Assembly: GCF_008935075.1 (NCBI RefSeq)
Contig: NZ_CP044545.1
Coordinates: 3,413,587 to 3,477,586, forward strand
DNA length: 64,000 bases
Origin: Pradoshia sp. D12
GTDB lineage: Bacteria; Bacillota; Bacilli; Bacillales; Pradoshiaceae
Direction: 5' to 3'
Shown: positions 19,730 through 30,185 of the stretch, in pieces
Layout: every line of letters begins with the position of its first letter
Numbering within the stretch: position 1 is the stretch's first letter
Notes under the pieces: generated by a model
What the model saw: only the letters and a program-made list of their open reading frames with translations
Databases searched by the model: none
Told to the model about the DNA's origin: nothing
Program-made: the position numbers and the translations under genes

Positions 19730-19742
19730 AATGTTAATTTCC

Positions 19743-20915
19743 TTATGAAGATGTAGAAAACATGTATTTCTTATGATGGTATCTTATGCTGAATATTAAT
19801 CCGAGCGCCATCATATTGCCGAGCAATGAACTTCCCCCATAGCTTAAAAATGGTAAAGGAATACCGGTAATCGGCAGCAAGCCGATCGTCATCCCAATAT
19901 TTTCAAACACATGGAAAGTCAGCATACAGATTACACCAACACATATATAGGTATTAAAATCATTTTTAGTTTCAAGTCCAATTTTTGTCATGTTATAGAT
20001 CAATAAGAAGAATAAGCTGATGACAATACTTGAACCAAGGAATCCGTATTCTTCTCCAATGACAGCAAATATGAAATCTGTGTGACCTTCTGGCAAGTAA
20101 ACTTCCCTATTTCCAAATCCCTTACCGGATGTGGTGCCGGATCCAATCGCTAATAGTGATTTAATTAACTGGTATCCTTCTGAGGAAGTATAGTTATACG
20201 GATCAAGCCATGCATATATACGCCCAAATTGATACTGTTTAACATGGAAATATTTCTCCATAATATTTGGATGCCATACAACGAGGTAAAAAATAACTCC
20301 AACTAACAGTGTGCCACCGCCAAATATCGGTAAAAGCAATTTCCAAGTGATACCCGATACAAAAATCATCCCAACCATAATCGCAATCATGACAAGAGAA
20401 GTACCCAAATCGGGCTGTTTCATGACAAGCAAAATCGGAATAGCTGTAGTAAGTACGATTTTACATAAAAGGATGAAGTCCGTTTGAAGTGTTTTAATCC
20501 GATGCTTCAAATGATGATTTTGGATAAGAGCCGCCAACGCCAAAATTAGAAATACCTTCATAAATTCCGATGGCTGAATTGAACCAATACCAGGAAATCT
20601 AAACCAGCTCTTTGCTCCATTGACAACTGGAGCAATACTTGTTGGTGCAATTATAATGGTCATCAATAGAAATAAGCCAAAGAAGTATAAATACCAGCTC
20701 ATTTTTTTCATTTGGTCAGCATCAAATCTCATGATCACAAATGCAAGGCTGATTCCTACGATATACCAGACAATTTGCTTTACAAGAAAGTTTTCGGCAT
20801 ATTGACCTGTCGTTTGTGCACTATATATAGCCATACAGCTTGTTATAAAAAGCAAAAATACAATAAATAGAAGACCATAATCTATTCTCGACGTGAAATT
20901 TTTATTGTTAGACAT
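19743..20915 (-). CDS. rodA: rod-shape SEDS glycosyltransferase RodA
   Basis: SEDS-family peptidoglycan polymerase with about 10 membrane helices over 390 residues. Family hallmarks: KSWFRFPGIGSIQPSEFMK near 105-123, KQPDLGTSL near 168-176, the catalytic-Asp loop YLPEGHTDFIFAVIGEEYGFLG near 277-298, and GIPLPFLSYGGSS near 360-372. The EGHTDFIF form and the length fit RodA better than FtsW or SpoVE. It stands alone, without mre or a class B PBP gene beside it, as rodA does in B. subtilis. Confidence 0.88.
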   Translation of the reverse strand: MSNNKNFTSRIDYGLLFIVFLLFITSCMAIYSAQTTGQYAENFLVKQIVWYIVGISLAFVIMRFDADQMKKMSWYLYFFGLFLLMTIIIAPTSIAPVVNGAKSWFRFPGIGSIQPSEFMKVFLILALAALIQNHHLKHRIKTLQTDFILLCKIVLTTAIPILLVMKQPDLGTSLVMIAIMVGMIFVSGITWKLLLPIFGGGTLLVGVIFYLVVWHPNIMEKYFHVKQYQFGRIYAWLDPYNYTSSEGYQLIKSLLAIGSGTTSGKGFGNREVYLPEGHTDFIFAVIGEEYGFLGSSIVISLFFLLIYNMTKIGLETKNDFNTYICVGVICMLTFHVFENIGMTIGLLPITGIPLPFLSYGGSSLLGNMMALGLIFSIRYHHKKYMFSTSS

Positions 20916-21256
20916 GATAAACCACCATATTCATTACTAGTTAGGCCAGTAGCCATTTTCTTTATTATACTTGAACAAGATAAAATCACAACTGACACGG
21001 CATCAAGAATATAATTCCTGAAAAAGATAATTATACATATAAATCATTATCAATTCCACTTTCTGCAATACAGTTCTTCTTTTTACTATTTTTAATGGAT
21101 TCTAATTGTATCAGTTTTATAGATTTGAACTACAAACATTTGCATCTGCAAGGAATCTTAAAATCGTTAATTTTTTCTATTTTCCATGATTAGTGTTAAT
21201 GAGAAAAGTAATAAGGGTACATACTACTAAAGAGCTGACTAAAGGAGTGATCTTTT
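20916..21256. other. divergent intergenic region rodA / MBL hydrolase
   Basis: AT-rich; should hold the two divergent promoters. Nothing else recognised. Confidence 0.35.
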
Positions 21257-22108
21257 ATGGAACATAAATCTAAACAAACATTCCGTCATACATATATTCC
21301 TTTAACTTCCTCTACAAGCGGAATGGGTATTGAGGTAAAAGAAGATATTTATGTCCTGAATACGCAAATTGTCAATGTGACACTGGCCGGACTTCCTAAT
21401 CAAGACAATTTTGTTCTGATTGATGCCGGTATGCCTAAAGCAGATGACGAAATTATTGAAGCAGTAAACAAACGGTTCGGTGAAGGCAGTATGCCAAAAG
21501 CGATTATTTTAACACACGGCCACTTTGACCATGTTGGTGCACTCGAAGAATTACTGGATAAGTGGGATGTGCCCGTATATGCACATGAGCTGGAAATCCC
21601 TTATTTAACCGGACAAAAGAATTATCCTGAACCTGACTATAAAGCAGAGGGCGGACTTGTTCCGGATATTGCCCGCTTCTTTCCTAATCACGGCATTGAT
21701 CTTGGCAATAAAGTGCAACCTCTTCCTGCTGATGGGAGTGTTCCTGAAATGCCTGGATGGAGATGGATCCATACGCCTGGGCATACACCTGGACATATTT
21801 CATTATACCGAGAAGATGACGGCTTCCTGATTGCCGGAGATGCATTTGTTGGTGTAAAACAGGAATCCCTTTATAAAGTCCTTACTCAAAAACAAGAAAT
21901 CAGCGGTCCGCCCCGTTATTTCACAACAGACTGGAAAGCCGCAAAAGATTCAGTCATACAATTAAACCAGCTAAATCCAAACTTTGCTGTAACAGGTCAT
22001 GGTCTTCCTCTCCTTGAGGAATATTTAAAAAAAGAGCTTAACATCCTAGCATCCAATTTTGATGAGATGGCCATTCCGAAACACAGTATTTACAAGGAAG
22101 AAGAATAG
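21257..22108 (+). CDS. metallo-beta-lactamase-fold hydrolase
   Basis: MBL-fold metallohydrolase, 283 residues. Zinc motif HTHGHFDHVG near residues 85-94, further ligands in HTPGHTPGHIS (about 174-184), GDAF (about 195) and the C-terminal GHGLPL. The family covers glyoxalase II, lactonases and many uncharacterised hydrolases; the substrate cannot be read from the sequence. GGAGTGATC precedes the ATG. Monocistronic with its own terminator. Confidence 0.88.
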   Translation: MEHKSKQTFRHTYIPLTSSTSGMGIEVKEDIYVLNTQIVNVTLAGLPNQDNFVLIDAGMPKADDEIIEAVNKRFGEGSMPKAIILTHGHFDHVGALEELLDKWDVPVYAHELEIPYLTGQKNYPEPDYKAEGGLVPDIARFFPNHGIDLGNKVQPLPADGSVPEMPGWRWIHTPGHTPGHISLYREDDGFLIAGDAFVGVKQESLYKVLTQKQEISGPPRYFTTDWKAAKDSVIQLNQLNPNFAVTGHGLPLLEEYLKKELNILASNFDEMAIPKHSIYKEEE

Positions 22109-22190
22109 GCACTTTTTTCAAATGGACACCCTTTTTGATGCCTCTATAGACAATCGAGAATGTCCTGTTAAATCACCTTCTATAAAAATA

Positions 22191-22233
22191 AAAAAAGAGA
22201 TTAGATAGTTTCTCTACCTCTAATCTCTTTTTT
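22191..22233 (+). terminator. terminator after the MBL hydrolase gene
   Basis: AAAAAAGAGATTAGA (22191-22205) / TCTAATCTCTTTTTT (22219-22233). Confidence 0.88.
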
Positions 22234-22750
22234 CATTTCTCTATTTCCGTAATCGAAGGATCCTTCAATTAACATACAAAGAGACTCAATCATAAACAGC
22301 TGATAAATTTAAAATACATTTGTCATCGGTTACTTATAAAATACGAATCAGCTGATTGTGCAGGTTCCGTATTCTAACATTACAAGAAACTTAACTGTAT
22401 ATTATTTCTCTATCCCTGTATCCTCTATCATATCCCTTTACATAATCTGTAAGATTAGAATAATTCGCACACTTTATGCTGCGATTCCATTTAATTTCAA
22501 GGATATAATAAATATTTTTACTTTGTTCGCCTTTTCCAGTGACTTACCTCTACGAAACAAACACGTTGATTGAGCCTCTTTATAGGTTAAAACTTTGTAT
22601 ATGATCCTTCTGCCTTAATAATAACTCATATCCCATTCAAATAAATGCCTACATTTTGAACTTTTTGTTAATTATTACCTATTTATTTTACACACCCCTC
22701 CATATTTCCTTTATGATTATCTTAGAAATGCTGAAAAGGAGCTGCCAAAG
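22234..22750. other. long intergenic stretch without a recognised gene
   Basis: Over 500 bp, AT-rich. A 71-codon open frame at 22358-22573 has no ribosome binding site and no family resemblance. I see no RNA or repeat element. Confidence 0.4.
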
Positions 22751-23332
22751 GTGAAAAGGATTCTATTGATAAGTTTTACAGCTATTATCATAATCTTACT
22801 TATTTACATATCCATTCTTCAATTCAATATGTATCGCTACGCAAATCAAGAACAGGAGAAAACAATTGATTATATTATTGTACTCGGGGCAAGAGTAAAA
22901 GGTGAAACACCATCTCTGTCACTAAAGTACCGTATTGATGCTGCGGCTGACTTTTTAATAAATCATCCTAAATGTATGGCAATCCTATCCGGTGGCCAGG
23001 GAGATGGTGAGGATATTTCAGAAGCTGAGGCAATGAAAAGAGGATTAGAGGAATACGGTATACCAAGCAACAGATTAATTCTCGAAGATGCTTCGACAAA
23101 CACGAAAGAAAACATATCATTTTCTAAAGAACTTATACCAAGCCACCTAAATTCTGGTGCCGTTGTAACAAATGATTACCACCTCTATCGAACAATCAAA
23201 ATAGCTGAGAAACTAGATTTAAAATTAACTGGAATCCCAGCTAAAACACCTAAAATTTCAAGGCTGAAGTCACATGTCAGGGAGTACGCGGCTATAACAT
23301 CCTATCGGCTAAAAAAAGACATTAGCTGGTGA
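22751..23332 (+). CDS. membrane-anchored DUF218/YdcF-family protein
   Basis: 193 residues: one N-terminal membrane helix (about 3-22), then a DUF218 domain with DYIIVLGARVKGETPS, the AILSGGQGDGEDISEAEAMKRGL segment, EDASTNTKENISFSK and VVTNDYHLYRT. DUF218 proteins (SanA, YdcF, ElyC) are associated with envelope integrity; YdcF binds S-adenosylmethionine, but the reaction is unknown. Start is GTG at 22751 with GGAG nine bases upstream. It ends 71 bp before the convergent thioesterase gene. Confidence 0.85.
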   Translation: MKRILLISFTAIIIILLIYISILQFNMYRYANQEQEKTIDYIIVLGARVKGETPSLSLKYRIDAAADFLINHPKCMAILSGGQGDGEDISEAEAMKRGLEEYGIPSNRLILEDASTNTKENISFSKELIPSHLNSGAVVTNDYHLYRTIKIAEKLDLKLTGIPAKTPKISRLKSHVREYAAITSYRLKKDISW

Positions 23333-23403
23333 TTGGAATCAAAAAAAAGAAATGTAGATCATGGCTGTCCCCATTTTCTGCATTTCTTTTTAGTAACATC
23401 TTG

Positions 23404-23916
23404 TTATTCCCACGGTCTTTTTGTTGTGATGTATTCAGCAAGCTCCTTACTTTGGATACGATGAAGTTTTCGTTTAGCAGCGCGAATGCTCCCTGTCTCA
23501 TTCAGTTTCTTCTCTTCCTCAGTTTCAGGGACGATGGTTGGAACACGACATGGCTTTCCTCCTTCATCTAGTGCAACAAAAGTAAGAAATGCTGTGGCTG
23601 CAATTTTACGTTCTCCACTCATTAAATTTTCAGCAATTACCTTTACAAATACCTCCATAGAGCTCTTACCAGTATAGGTCACATATGACTCCAAACATAC
23701 AGAGTCCCGGGTTGTAATGGGATTTAGAAAATCTACAGAATCTGTTGAAGCCGTAACCACCGTTTTACGGCTATGTCTCGTCGCTGAAAGTGAAGCTGTC
23801 ATATCAATATCACTCATTAACTTTCCGCCAAATAACGTATTATGATCGTTTACATCGCTCGGAAATATACGGTTTGTTTTTACAATTCTTGTTTCACTGC
23901 ATGTCTTTGTTTCCAA
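23404..23916 (-). CDS. acyl-CoA thioesterase, hot-dog fold (YkhA-like)
   Basis: Acyl-CoA hydrolase of the BACH/YkhA group. Visible: NDHNTLFGGKLMSDIDM near residues 24-40 (hot-dog catalytic Asn/Asp region), a substrate segment DSVDFLNPITTRDSV, and AATAFLTFVALDEGGKPCRVP. 170 residues, the B. subtilis YkhA length. TTG start at 23916 with GAAGG upstream. Possible role: trimming acyl-CoA pools; it lies away from the fad operon. Confidence 0.88.
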   Translation of the reverse strand: METKTCSETRIVKTNRIFPSDVNDHNTLFGGKLMSDIDMTASLSATRHSRKTVVTASTDSVDFLNPITTRDSVCLESYVTYTGKSSMEVFVKVIAENLMSGERKIAATAFLTFVALDEGGKPCRVPTIVPETEEEKKLNETGSIRAAKRKLHRIQSKELAEYITTKRPWE

Positions 23917-24120
23917 GTTGTTACCTTCTTTCCTTCTATACGCTCATTTATTCTTTTTATATCTTACTATATGGAATGTTTCAACCAATACGATTCAGTG
24001 TACAGACAATATTAGTACAATTTAAGGAATCATCAAATTTGATAAATTGTTGTATAAATTATTTAATTAAATTATGGTATGCGTATAATTCCCATAACCT
24101 TTCCTGAAGGAGGAATTTAA

Positions 24121-26247
24121 TTGAAGAGATTATTAGCCGCACTAACAGATAGGGTTACTACTAAACGCGGCATGTGGATAACGTTAATTGCATGGTTAGT
24201 AGTGACCTTAGGATTATTCTTATTTGCACCAAGTGCCAAAGATTATGATGTGTCGAGTATACAAACATTACCTGATGATGCAAAATCCGTTATTGCCAAC
24301 GAAGAACTGAACAAATATTTTAAAGATGATCAGGGGGTCCCAGCCCTTTTAGTATTCTCAGCTGAGTCAGGAAAAGCAGACACGCAGACAATAAGTCAAG
24401 CGATGGATGTGATCATTAAGGAAGATATAAAAGGAGTTAAGGAAGCTGTTCCTTTTTCTTCACTGCCTCCACAGGCACAGGTACAATTCTTATCAAAGGA
24501 TGGAACAACAGCTGTTGTACCGCTTAATTTTGAAAGCTCACTTGAGTCAAAAGAGATTCAAGCCGGTATTGAGGATATCTATGCTGCAGTAGAAGATACC
24601 ACTGCTGATATGACATTCAAGATTACTGGACCGGCGGGAATTGCCGCTGATACATTGGGCTTATTTTCAAAAGCCGACCTTGTCTTATTATTTTCAACAG
24701 TTGGATTGATTTTAGTCCTGCTAATTGTTATTTATCGTTCCCCATTATTGGCACTTATTCCGCTTTTGGCTGCTGGTTTTGTGTATATAGTAGTAGATCA
24801 GTTGCTCGGAATAATGGGGAAAGCTGGTTTGGAAATGAGCACGCAATCTCTCTCCATTATGACCATTCTCTTATTTGCAGCTGTAATAGATTATTCTCTA
24901 TTTGTCTTTGCACGATATCGAGAAGAACTGAAACGTTATACCAGCAAGCATGAAGCAATGAGTTTGGCGATGCGAGAAACAGGCGAACCTGTTTTCTTCT
25001 CAGGCGGGACGGTTTTGGCTGCCATGCTTGTCCTATTCCTAGCTAAAAATGGGGACTATCAAAGCTTTGCACCTACCTTTGCCACAACGATGTTTATCAT
25101 CATGATCGCATCAGTGACACTCGTTCCGGCTTTATTTACCCTATTTGGCCGAAAATCCTTTTGGCCTAAGGTCCCTCAGGTTGGGGAAAGCAATCAAACA
25201 AAAGCTACTTTCTGGTCCAGAACTGCAAACTTTGTTACCACCAAGCCTTTAATGGCTGGAGGAATTGTATTTGCTATTCTACTTATCTCTGCCTTAAACA
25301 TATTTAATATAAAATATGAATTTGATACAGTAAAAGGATTCCCAGAGGATATGCAATCTCGCGAAGGCTATGAGATTGTGGAAGAAAAGTTCGATAAAGG
25401 TGACTTGGCACCAACAACCGTTTTACTTAAATCTGAACAATCTATTTCAAAAGACCAAAGTGAAAAACTTGCAAAAACACTTGAAGAACAAAATCTAGTG
25501 GCAAGTATTCGCCAATCAGGTGCTACTGAAGATGGAAAAGCACTACAGTACAGCCTTTCATTTTCAGAAAGTCCATATGCATTAGAATCCTTAGATGCTT
25601 TAGAGTCCATACGAGACAAATCAGATAAGCTCTTAAAAGATGCAGACATTGAAGGGGAGCTATACTTCGCTGGAGAAACTGCTACAAAAGTGGACGATCG
25701 AACCATTAATGATCGGGATATTATCGTGATTGTCATTGCAGAAACATTACTCATTTTAGTCCTACTGTTTGTTCTGACCAGATCCTTCAAGATGCCGATT
25801 TATATGATGGGAACGATTTTGCTATCCTTCCTGGCAGCTCTAGGCCTTGGAACATTTTTAACAGATATCCTATTTGGTATTGATGCTATTAACACCCGTG
25901 TACCGCTGTATGCTTTCGTTTTCCTTGTAGCACTGGGTATCGATTATAATATTATTTTAATATCCAGATACAAAGAAGAACGTGAAAAGCACCCTGTTAA
26001 AAAAGCTGTAGAAATCGCGGTGGCTAATACAGGCGGTGTCATTTCCTCCGCTGGAATCATTCTTGCGGCCACATTCGCTGTATTAATGACACAGCCCATA
26101 GCCGTTTTATTTGTTTTTGGTTTTATTGTAGCAATAGGCATTATATTGGATACATTCCTTGTAAGAGGCCTATTACTGCCTTCTCTAATCCTGTTCTTTG
26201 AAAAAGATGCAGATCAACAGAAAGAAGTTCATTCAACTAAACTGTAA
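24121..26247 (+). CDS. MMPL/RND-family transporter
   Basis: 708-residue exporter of the MMPL branch of RND proteins. Two repeats: an N-terminal membrane helix, an extracytoplasmic domain (about 40-180), then a six-helix bundle with ILLFAAVIDYSLFVFARYREE near 246-267; the second half repeats this with FLVALGIDYNIILISRYKEE near 600-620. The Asp-Tyr pairs are the proton-relay residues. TTG start with GGAGG seven bases upstream. Size is like B. subtilis YdfJ. Substrate unknown (lipids, drugs or peptides). Confidence 0.88.
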   Translation: MKRLLAALTDRVTTKRGMWITLIAWLVVTLGLFLFAPSAKDYDVSSIQTLPDDAKSVIANEELNKYFKDDQGVPALLVFSAESGKADTQTISQAMDVIIKEDIKGVKEAVPFSSLPPQAQVQFLSKDGTTAVVPLNFESSLESKEIQAGIEDIYAAVEDTTADMTFKITGPAGIAADTLGLFSKADLVLLFSTVGLILVLLIVIYRSPLLALIPLLAAGFVYIVVDQLLGIMGKAGLEMSTQSLSIMTILLFAAVIDYSLFVFARYREELKRYTSKHEAMSLAMRETGEPVFFSGGTVLAAMLVLFLAKNGDYQSFAPTFATTMFIIMIASVTLVPALFTLFGRKSFWPKVPQVGESNQTKATFWSRTANFVTTKPLMAGGIVFAILLISALNIFNIKYEFDTVKGFPEDMQSREGYEIVEEKFDKGDLAPTTVLLKSEQSISKDQSEKLAKTLEEQNLVASIRQSGATEDGKALQYSLSFSESPYALESLDALESIRDKSDKLLKDADIEGELYFAGETATKVDDRTINDRDIIVIVIAETLLILVLLFVLTRSFKMPIYMMGTILLSFLAALGLGTFLTDILFGIDAINTRVPLYAFVFLVALGIDYNIILISRYKEEREKHPVKKAVEIAVANTGGVISSAGIILAATFAVLMTQPIAVLFVFGFIVAIGIILDTFLVRGLLLPSLILFFEKDADQQKEVHSTKL

Positions 26248-26257
26248 TTTAACCCAC

Positions 26258-26314
26258 CAATACCCGGTATTGATGACAGGATTTAAATGTCACCGATACC
26301 GGGTATTGATATTT
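26258..26314 (+). terminator. terminator after the MMPL gene
   Basis: Long hairpin, arms 26258-26278 and 26288-26308 (CAATACCCGGTATTG core), then ATATTTTAT. Confidence 0.82.
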
Positions 26315-26424
26315 TATAGTTTGGAAAAGAATAATTTGATCCGTCTTTCATTATATTCACCAAAATCAACCATTATAGAAAGTATGACTGTGTATCAATA
26401 TCCGAATCACTAGGAGGACAGGAT

Positions 26425-28758
26425 ATGACCGAACAAAATTTTGCTAAACAACAGGAAGAACAACGACTATCAACCATTATCAAGATTATTGAGAATAAAG
26501 CCAATAAGCTGAACCAATCATCAGGTGGACTCAAGGATGAAGTCATTTATATTCGCAAAACCTTTTGGGAAGATGTCACCGTCAATATGGACAATGTTGA
26601 GGATGCAGTCGAAACATTGGCGAGCATAAAACAGCAATCTGAATTACTGTCAGAAAGAGAAAGAACCCAACATCAGATTACGAAGCAACTAAAAACACTG
26701 GACCTACTTAAAGACTCCCCATATTTCGGCAGGATTGATTTTCATGAAGACGGTGAAGAACAAATAGATCAAGTCTATATTGGAATTGCTTCTCTAATGG
26801 ATCAGAACAATGAAAATTTCCTGATCTATGATTGGCGTGCCCCAATCTCGAGTCTATACTATGACCACTCACCCGGACCCGCTGAATATCAAACACTCGA
26901 AGGGTCCATCACGGGCACGATGGAGCTAAAGAGACAATATATCATCAAAAATGGAAAGCTTAAAAGTATGTTTGATACCGGCTTAACAATAGGGGATGAA
27001 CTCTTAAAAGAAGTTCTTGGCACCCGTGCGGATAATCAAATGAAGAATATTGTTGCCACGATTCAAAAAGAGCAAAATAAAATTATTCGTAACGTACAAA
27101 GTAAGTATTTGGTCGTCCAGGGTGTGGCCGGAAGCGGTAAAACTTCGGCTGCCCTTCAGCGCGTGGCTTTTTTACTATATCGTTATTTTGGGAAGATCAA
27201 ATCAGATCATATCTTATTATTTTCTCCAAATCCCTTATTCAACAGCTATATAGCCACTGTTCTGCCTAATTTAGGTGAAGAAAACATGCAACAAATTACT
27301 TTTCAGGATTATATCGAAAAGTATGTAGGTAACGAATTTGATATCGAGGATCCTTTTCAGCAAATGGAATACGTATTGAAAAATGAACAGGATGAATATT
27401 ACCAGGCTCGACTTGAAGGAATTCGTTTTAAATCCCATTTGCAGTATAAACAATTGATAGATGCCTATATTCACCATCTCAGTCGACAGGATTTAAAATT
27501 TAAAACAATTTCTTTTCGCGGTGAAACACTTATTTCGGCAAGTGAAATTGCGGAATACTTTTACTCTCTTGATAACAGGAGTCCTATCCAACTTCGTATG
27601 CAGACCATGAAGGATTGGCTTTTACAAAAGCTGGATCATAAAGAAAAACTCGAATATAAAAAAGAATGGGTAGAAGATGAACTAGAGTTACTTGAAACAG
27701 ATGAATATACCGAGACTTATTTGGAGATTCAGGCAAAAGATCGCTGGTCAGAGGACACATTTAATGATTTTGAACACGAGAAAGATGAATTGGCAAAAAA
27801 ATTAGTTCGTAAATATTTTAATCCAATAAAAAAAGCCATTAAAAATCTAAAATTTATCCATGTAAAAGCTATCTATAAGAACTTCTTCCTTAATGGCTAT
27901 AAATATATCAATGATGCAGATTATCCTGAATCATGGCCAAGGATTTGTGATTACACCTTAGACAAATGCAAACAAAACCAATTAGCCAATGAAGATGCAA
28001 CAGCTTATATTTATTTAAAGGCACAATTGGAGGGGCGAAAAACTAATAATATTATCCGGCACTTATTTATTGATGAGGCACAGGATTATTCGCCATTTCA
28101 ATTTGCTGTTCTTAAACAACTTTTTCCAAATAGTAAAATGACCATTTTAGGCGACTTTAATCAGGCTATTTATGCTCATTCGATGAATGCGCCAACCCTT
28201 CTGTCTAATGAGCTGTATGAGTCAGAGAGCTTTGAGAAGATGGTTCTGACAAAGAGCTACCGATCAACCCGTCAAATTGTTGACTTTACGAAGGAAATTT
28301 TGGGCAATGTCCAAATTGAGCCATTTAATAGAACTGGGCCAAAACCTACAATAAAAATCGTAAATAACAATTCAGAACGGACCCAGGAAATAATGAATCT
28401 GATCGCTTCTTTGGAGAACGCTGGTCATCAAACCATTGCGATTATATGCAAAACAGAAGAAGAAACTCGGAATGCCTACGTAGAATTATCAAAAAACCTC
28501 GATGTCCAGCTCATGCAAAAAAACACCTATTCGTATAATAAGGGAATATTAATTCTGCCTTCCTATTTATCAAAAGGAATTGAATTCGATGCTGTCATTA
28601 TTTTTGATGCATCAAAAGAAACCTATAGCCGCGAATTGGAGAGAAAATTATTCTATACGGCTTGTACAAGAGCTATGCACGAACTCTATCTGGTTAGCAG
28701 TGATGAAATGAGTCCATTTCTTGATGGGATACCGACTGATTTATACCATATTGATTAA
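26425..28758 (+). CDS. helD: RNA polymerase recycling ATPase HelD
   Basis: UvrD-like superfamily 1 NTPase that releases stalled RNA polymerase from DNA and helps recycling. 777 residues, as B. subtilis HelD. N-terminal coiled-coil region (about 1-110) reaches the secondary channel. Walker A GVAGSGKTSAALQR lies near residue 232, Walker B LFIDEAQDYS near 547, an arginine-finger helicase motif LTKSYRSTRQI near 612, and a C-terminal YTACTRAMHELYLV motif VI. ATG with AGGAGGACAGGAT upstream. Monocistronic. Confidence 0.92.
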   Translation: MTEQNFAKQQEEQRLSTIIKIIENKANKLNQSSGGLKDEVIYIRKTFWEDVTVNMDNVEDAVETLASIKQQSELLSERERTQHQITKQLKTLDLLKDSPYFGRIDFHEDGEEQIDQVYIGIASLMDQNNENFLIYDWRAPISSLYYDHSPGPAEYQTLEGSITGTMELKRQYIIKNGKLKSMFDTGLTIGDELLKEVLGTRADNQMKNIVATIQKEQNKIIRNVQSKYLVVQGVAGSGKTSAALQRVAFLLYRYFGKIKSDHILLFSPNPLFNSYIATVLPNLGEENMQQITFQDYIEKYVGNEFDIEDPFQQMEYVLKNEQDEYYQARLEGIRFKSHLQYKQLIDAYIHHLSRQDLKFKTISFRGETLISASEIAEYFYSLDNRSPIQLRMQTMKDWLLQKLDHKEKLEYKKEWVEDELELLETDEYTETYLEIQAKDRWSEDTFNDFEHEKDELAKKLVRKYFNPIKKAIKNLKFIHVKAIYKNFFLNGYKYINDADYPESWPRICDYTLDKCKQNQLANEDATAYIYLKAQLEGRKTNNIIRHLFIDEAQDYSPFQFAVLKQLFPNSKMTILGDFNQAIYAHSMNAPTLLSNELYESESFEKMVLTKSYRSTRQIVDFTKEILGNVQIEPFNRTGPKPTIKIVNNNSERTQEIMNLIASLENAGHQTIAIICKTEEETRNAYVELSKNLDVQLMQKNTYSYNKGILILPSYLSKGIEFDAVIIFDASKETYSRELERKLFYTACTRAMHELYLVSSDEMSPFLDGIPTDLYHID

Positions 28759-28765
28759 AGGCATA

Positions 28766-28802
28766 AAAAGACCTGAATGGGCTATAACCCTTCAGGTCTT
28801 CT
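28766..28802. terminator. terminator between helD and the convergent kinase gene
   Basis: AAGACCTGAA...TTCAGGTCTT hairpin with a GGG/CCC extension; usable from both sides. Confidence 0.75.
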
Positions 28803-28818
28803 CCATTTATGGAGTTAT

Positions 28819-30078
28819 TTATTCTTGTCCCGGAAAATAGATGGTAAAGGCTGTCCCTTCACCAGGCTTGCTTTTTACACGGATTGACCCTTTCATCGAA
28901 TCAATTATCCGATATACCGCCATCATTCCAAGACCTGTTCCTTCTACCCCTTTTGTTGAATAATAGGGCTCGCCCAAACGCTTTAATTGTTCATTGGTCA
29001 TACCAATGCCCGTATCGATGATATGTATATCTACACCTTTTCTCTTATGATCCGTGTTGATTGTAAGAGAACCCCCATGACCCATTGATTCGATTCCATT
29101 TTTTAAGATATTAACGAAACATTGCTGAAATAATTGCTTTTCTCCTCTCACTATAAAGGAAGCTACTTCAATCTGAATACGTACATTTCGCATAGTAGCC
29201 AGCGGCTGAACAATATCAGCTACTTTATTCAACTCTGCTTGAATATTGATATCTTCTTTACTGTTAATATGCGGTTTAGCAAACGCCAGAAAATCTTTAA
29301 TAATGTTATCAGCCCGGTCCAATTCGGATAGCGCAATATCAATATACTGCTCCTTTTTTTCCTTCGTAAGATTCTCATCACTTCTTAATAATTGTAAAAA
29401 TCCTTTCGTGGCTGTTAATGGATTACGAACTTCATGTGAAATTGAGGCTGCTAAATGACTGACAGACTGCATCTTTTCCGTATCAATCAATTTACTCTTA
29501 AAGTTTCTGTTTTTCTCTAGCCTTTCTATTGAATAAACAAGCCAGACCGTTCCAGTTATATACAAGAAAACATATAAAATTTGATTTAGTGTTTTAATAT
29601 CGTTAATCATTATAATTGTAAAAATCTCCATAATAGCCAAAGAGGAAATAAGCGCCGTTACAAAGGAGGCAACTAAACGCTGCCTGGTCATTAGTTTGAA
29701 GTATTGCTTTCTCATAACCATTGCAGAGAAAAGGACAAACATGCCTGAAAAAAAGTGAAACCATTCAAATGAAGAGGTGTAAAGGATAGACGCAGTAAAT
29801 GTCAGCATGTATAAACTGATACCGATTGCATACCCACCATAAAATATACCGATAACAATGGATATAGAACTAAAATTCATGATCTGAATGCCAGGAGGTG
29901 ATTCAGCAGTGAAGAATACAATATTAACAAGAATCGCAATCGCTTGACCAATTCCAACGATTAAAGGATTAATCACTCCAAGTACCCCATATTTAACATG
30001 CCAAAAGTAAATGAATTGAATAATAATCAGAATGATAAATAGATTAATAAATAACTTTGCAATGAATTCACTTGTCAT
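28819..30078 (-). CDS. orphan membrane histidine kinase (KinB-like)
   Basis: Sensor kinase: six hydrophobic segments over residues 8-185 with almost no extracytoplasmic domain, HisKA with SHLAASISHEVRNPLTATKGF (phospho-acceptor His215), and HATPase boxes (ILKNGIESM, DTGIGM, GTGLGM). The topology and VRNPLT-KGFLQLL match the sporulation kinase KinB type feeding the Spo0 phosphorelay. No response regulator lies next to it, consistent with that, and no KapB-like lipoprotein gene is adjacent. A general orphan sensor remains possible. Confidence 0.8.
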   Translation of the reverse strand: MTSEFIAKLFINLFIILIIIQFIYFWHVKYGVLGVINPLIVGIGQAIAILVNIVFFTAESPPGIQIMNFSSISIVIGIFYGGYAIGISLYMLTFTASILYTSSFEWFHFFSGMFVLFSAMVMRKQYFKLMTRQRLVASFVTALISSLAIMEIFTIIMINDIKTLNQILYVFLYITGTVWLVYSIERLEKNRNFKSKLIDTEKMQSVSHLAASISHEVRNPLTATKGFLQLLRSDENLTKEKKEQYIDIALSELDRADNIIKDFLAFAKPHINSKEDINIQAELNKVADIVQPLATMRNVRIQIEVASFIVRGEKQLFQQCFVNILKNGIESMGHGGSLTINTDHKRKGVDIHIIDTGIGMTNEQLKRLGEPYYSTKGVEGTGLGMMAVYRIIDSMKGSIRVKSKPGEGTAFTIYFPGQE

Positions 30079-30185
30079 CTGATTCTCCTTCTAAATACAT
30101 CTATACTTGAAGTTTAGAGGAAAATATATCCAAAGTAAATTATTATTTTTAGAAGTCTCAGTATATTAATCTAAACTCATAAAAG

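Noticed and set aside
22358-22573. 71-codon plus-strand open frame in a long intergenic gap
   Set aside because: No ribosome binding site, biased hydrophobic composition typical of AT-rich noncoding DNA, no family resemblance.
24121-26247. Call as a specific drug or surfactin exporter
   Set aside because: MMPL proteins share the same motifs regardless of substrate; length differs from SwrC-type RND pumps.
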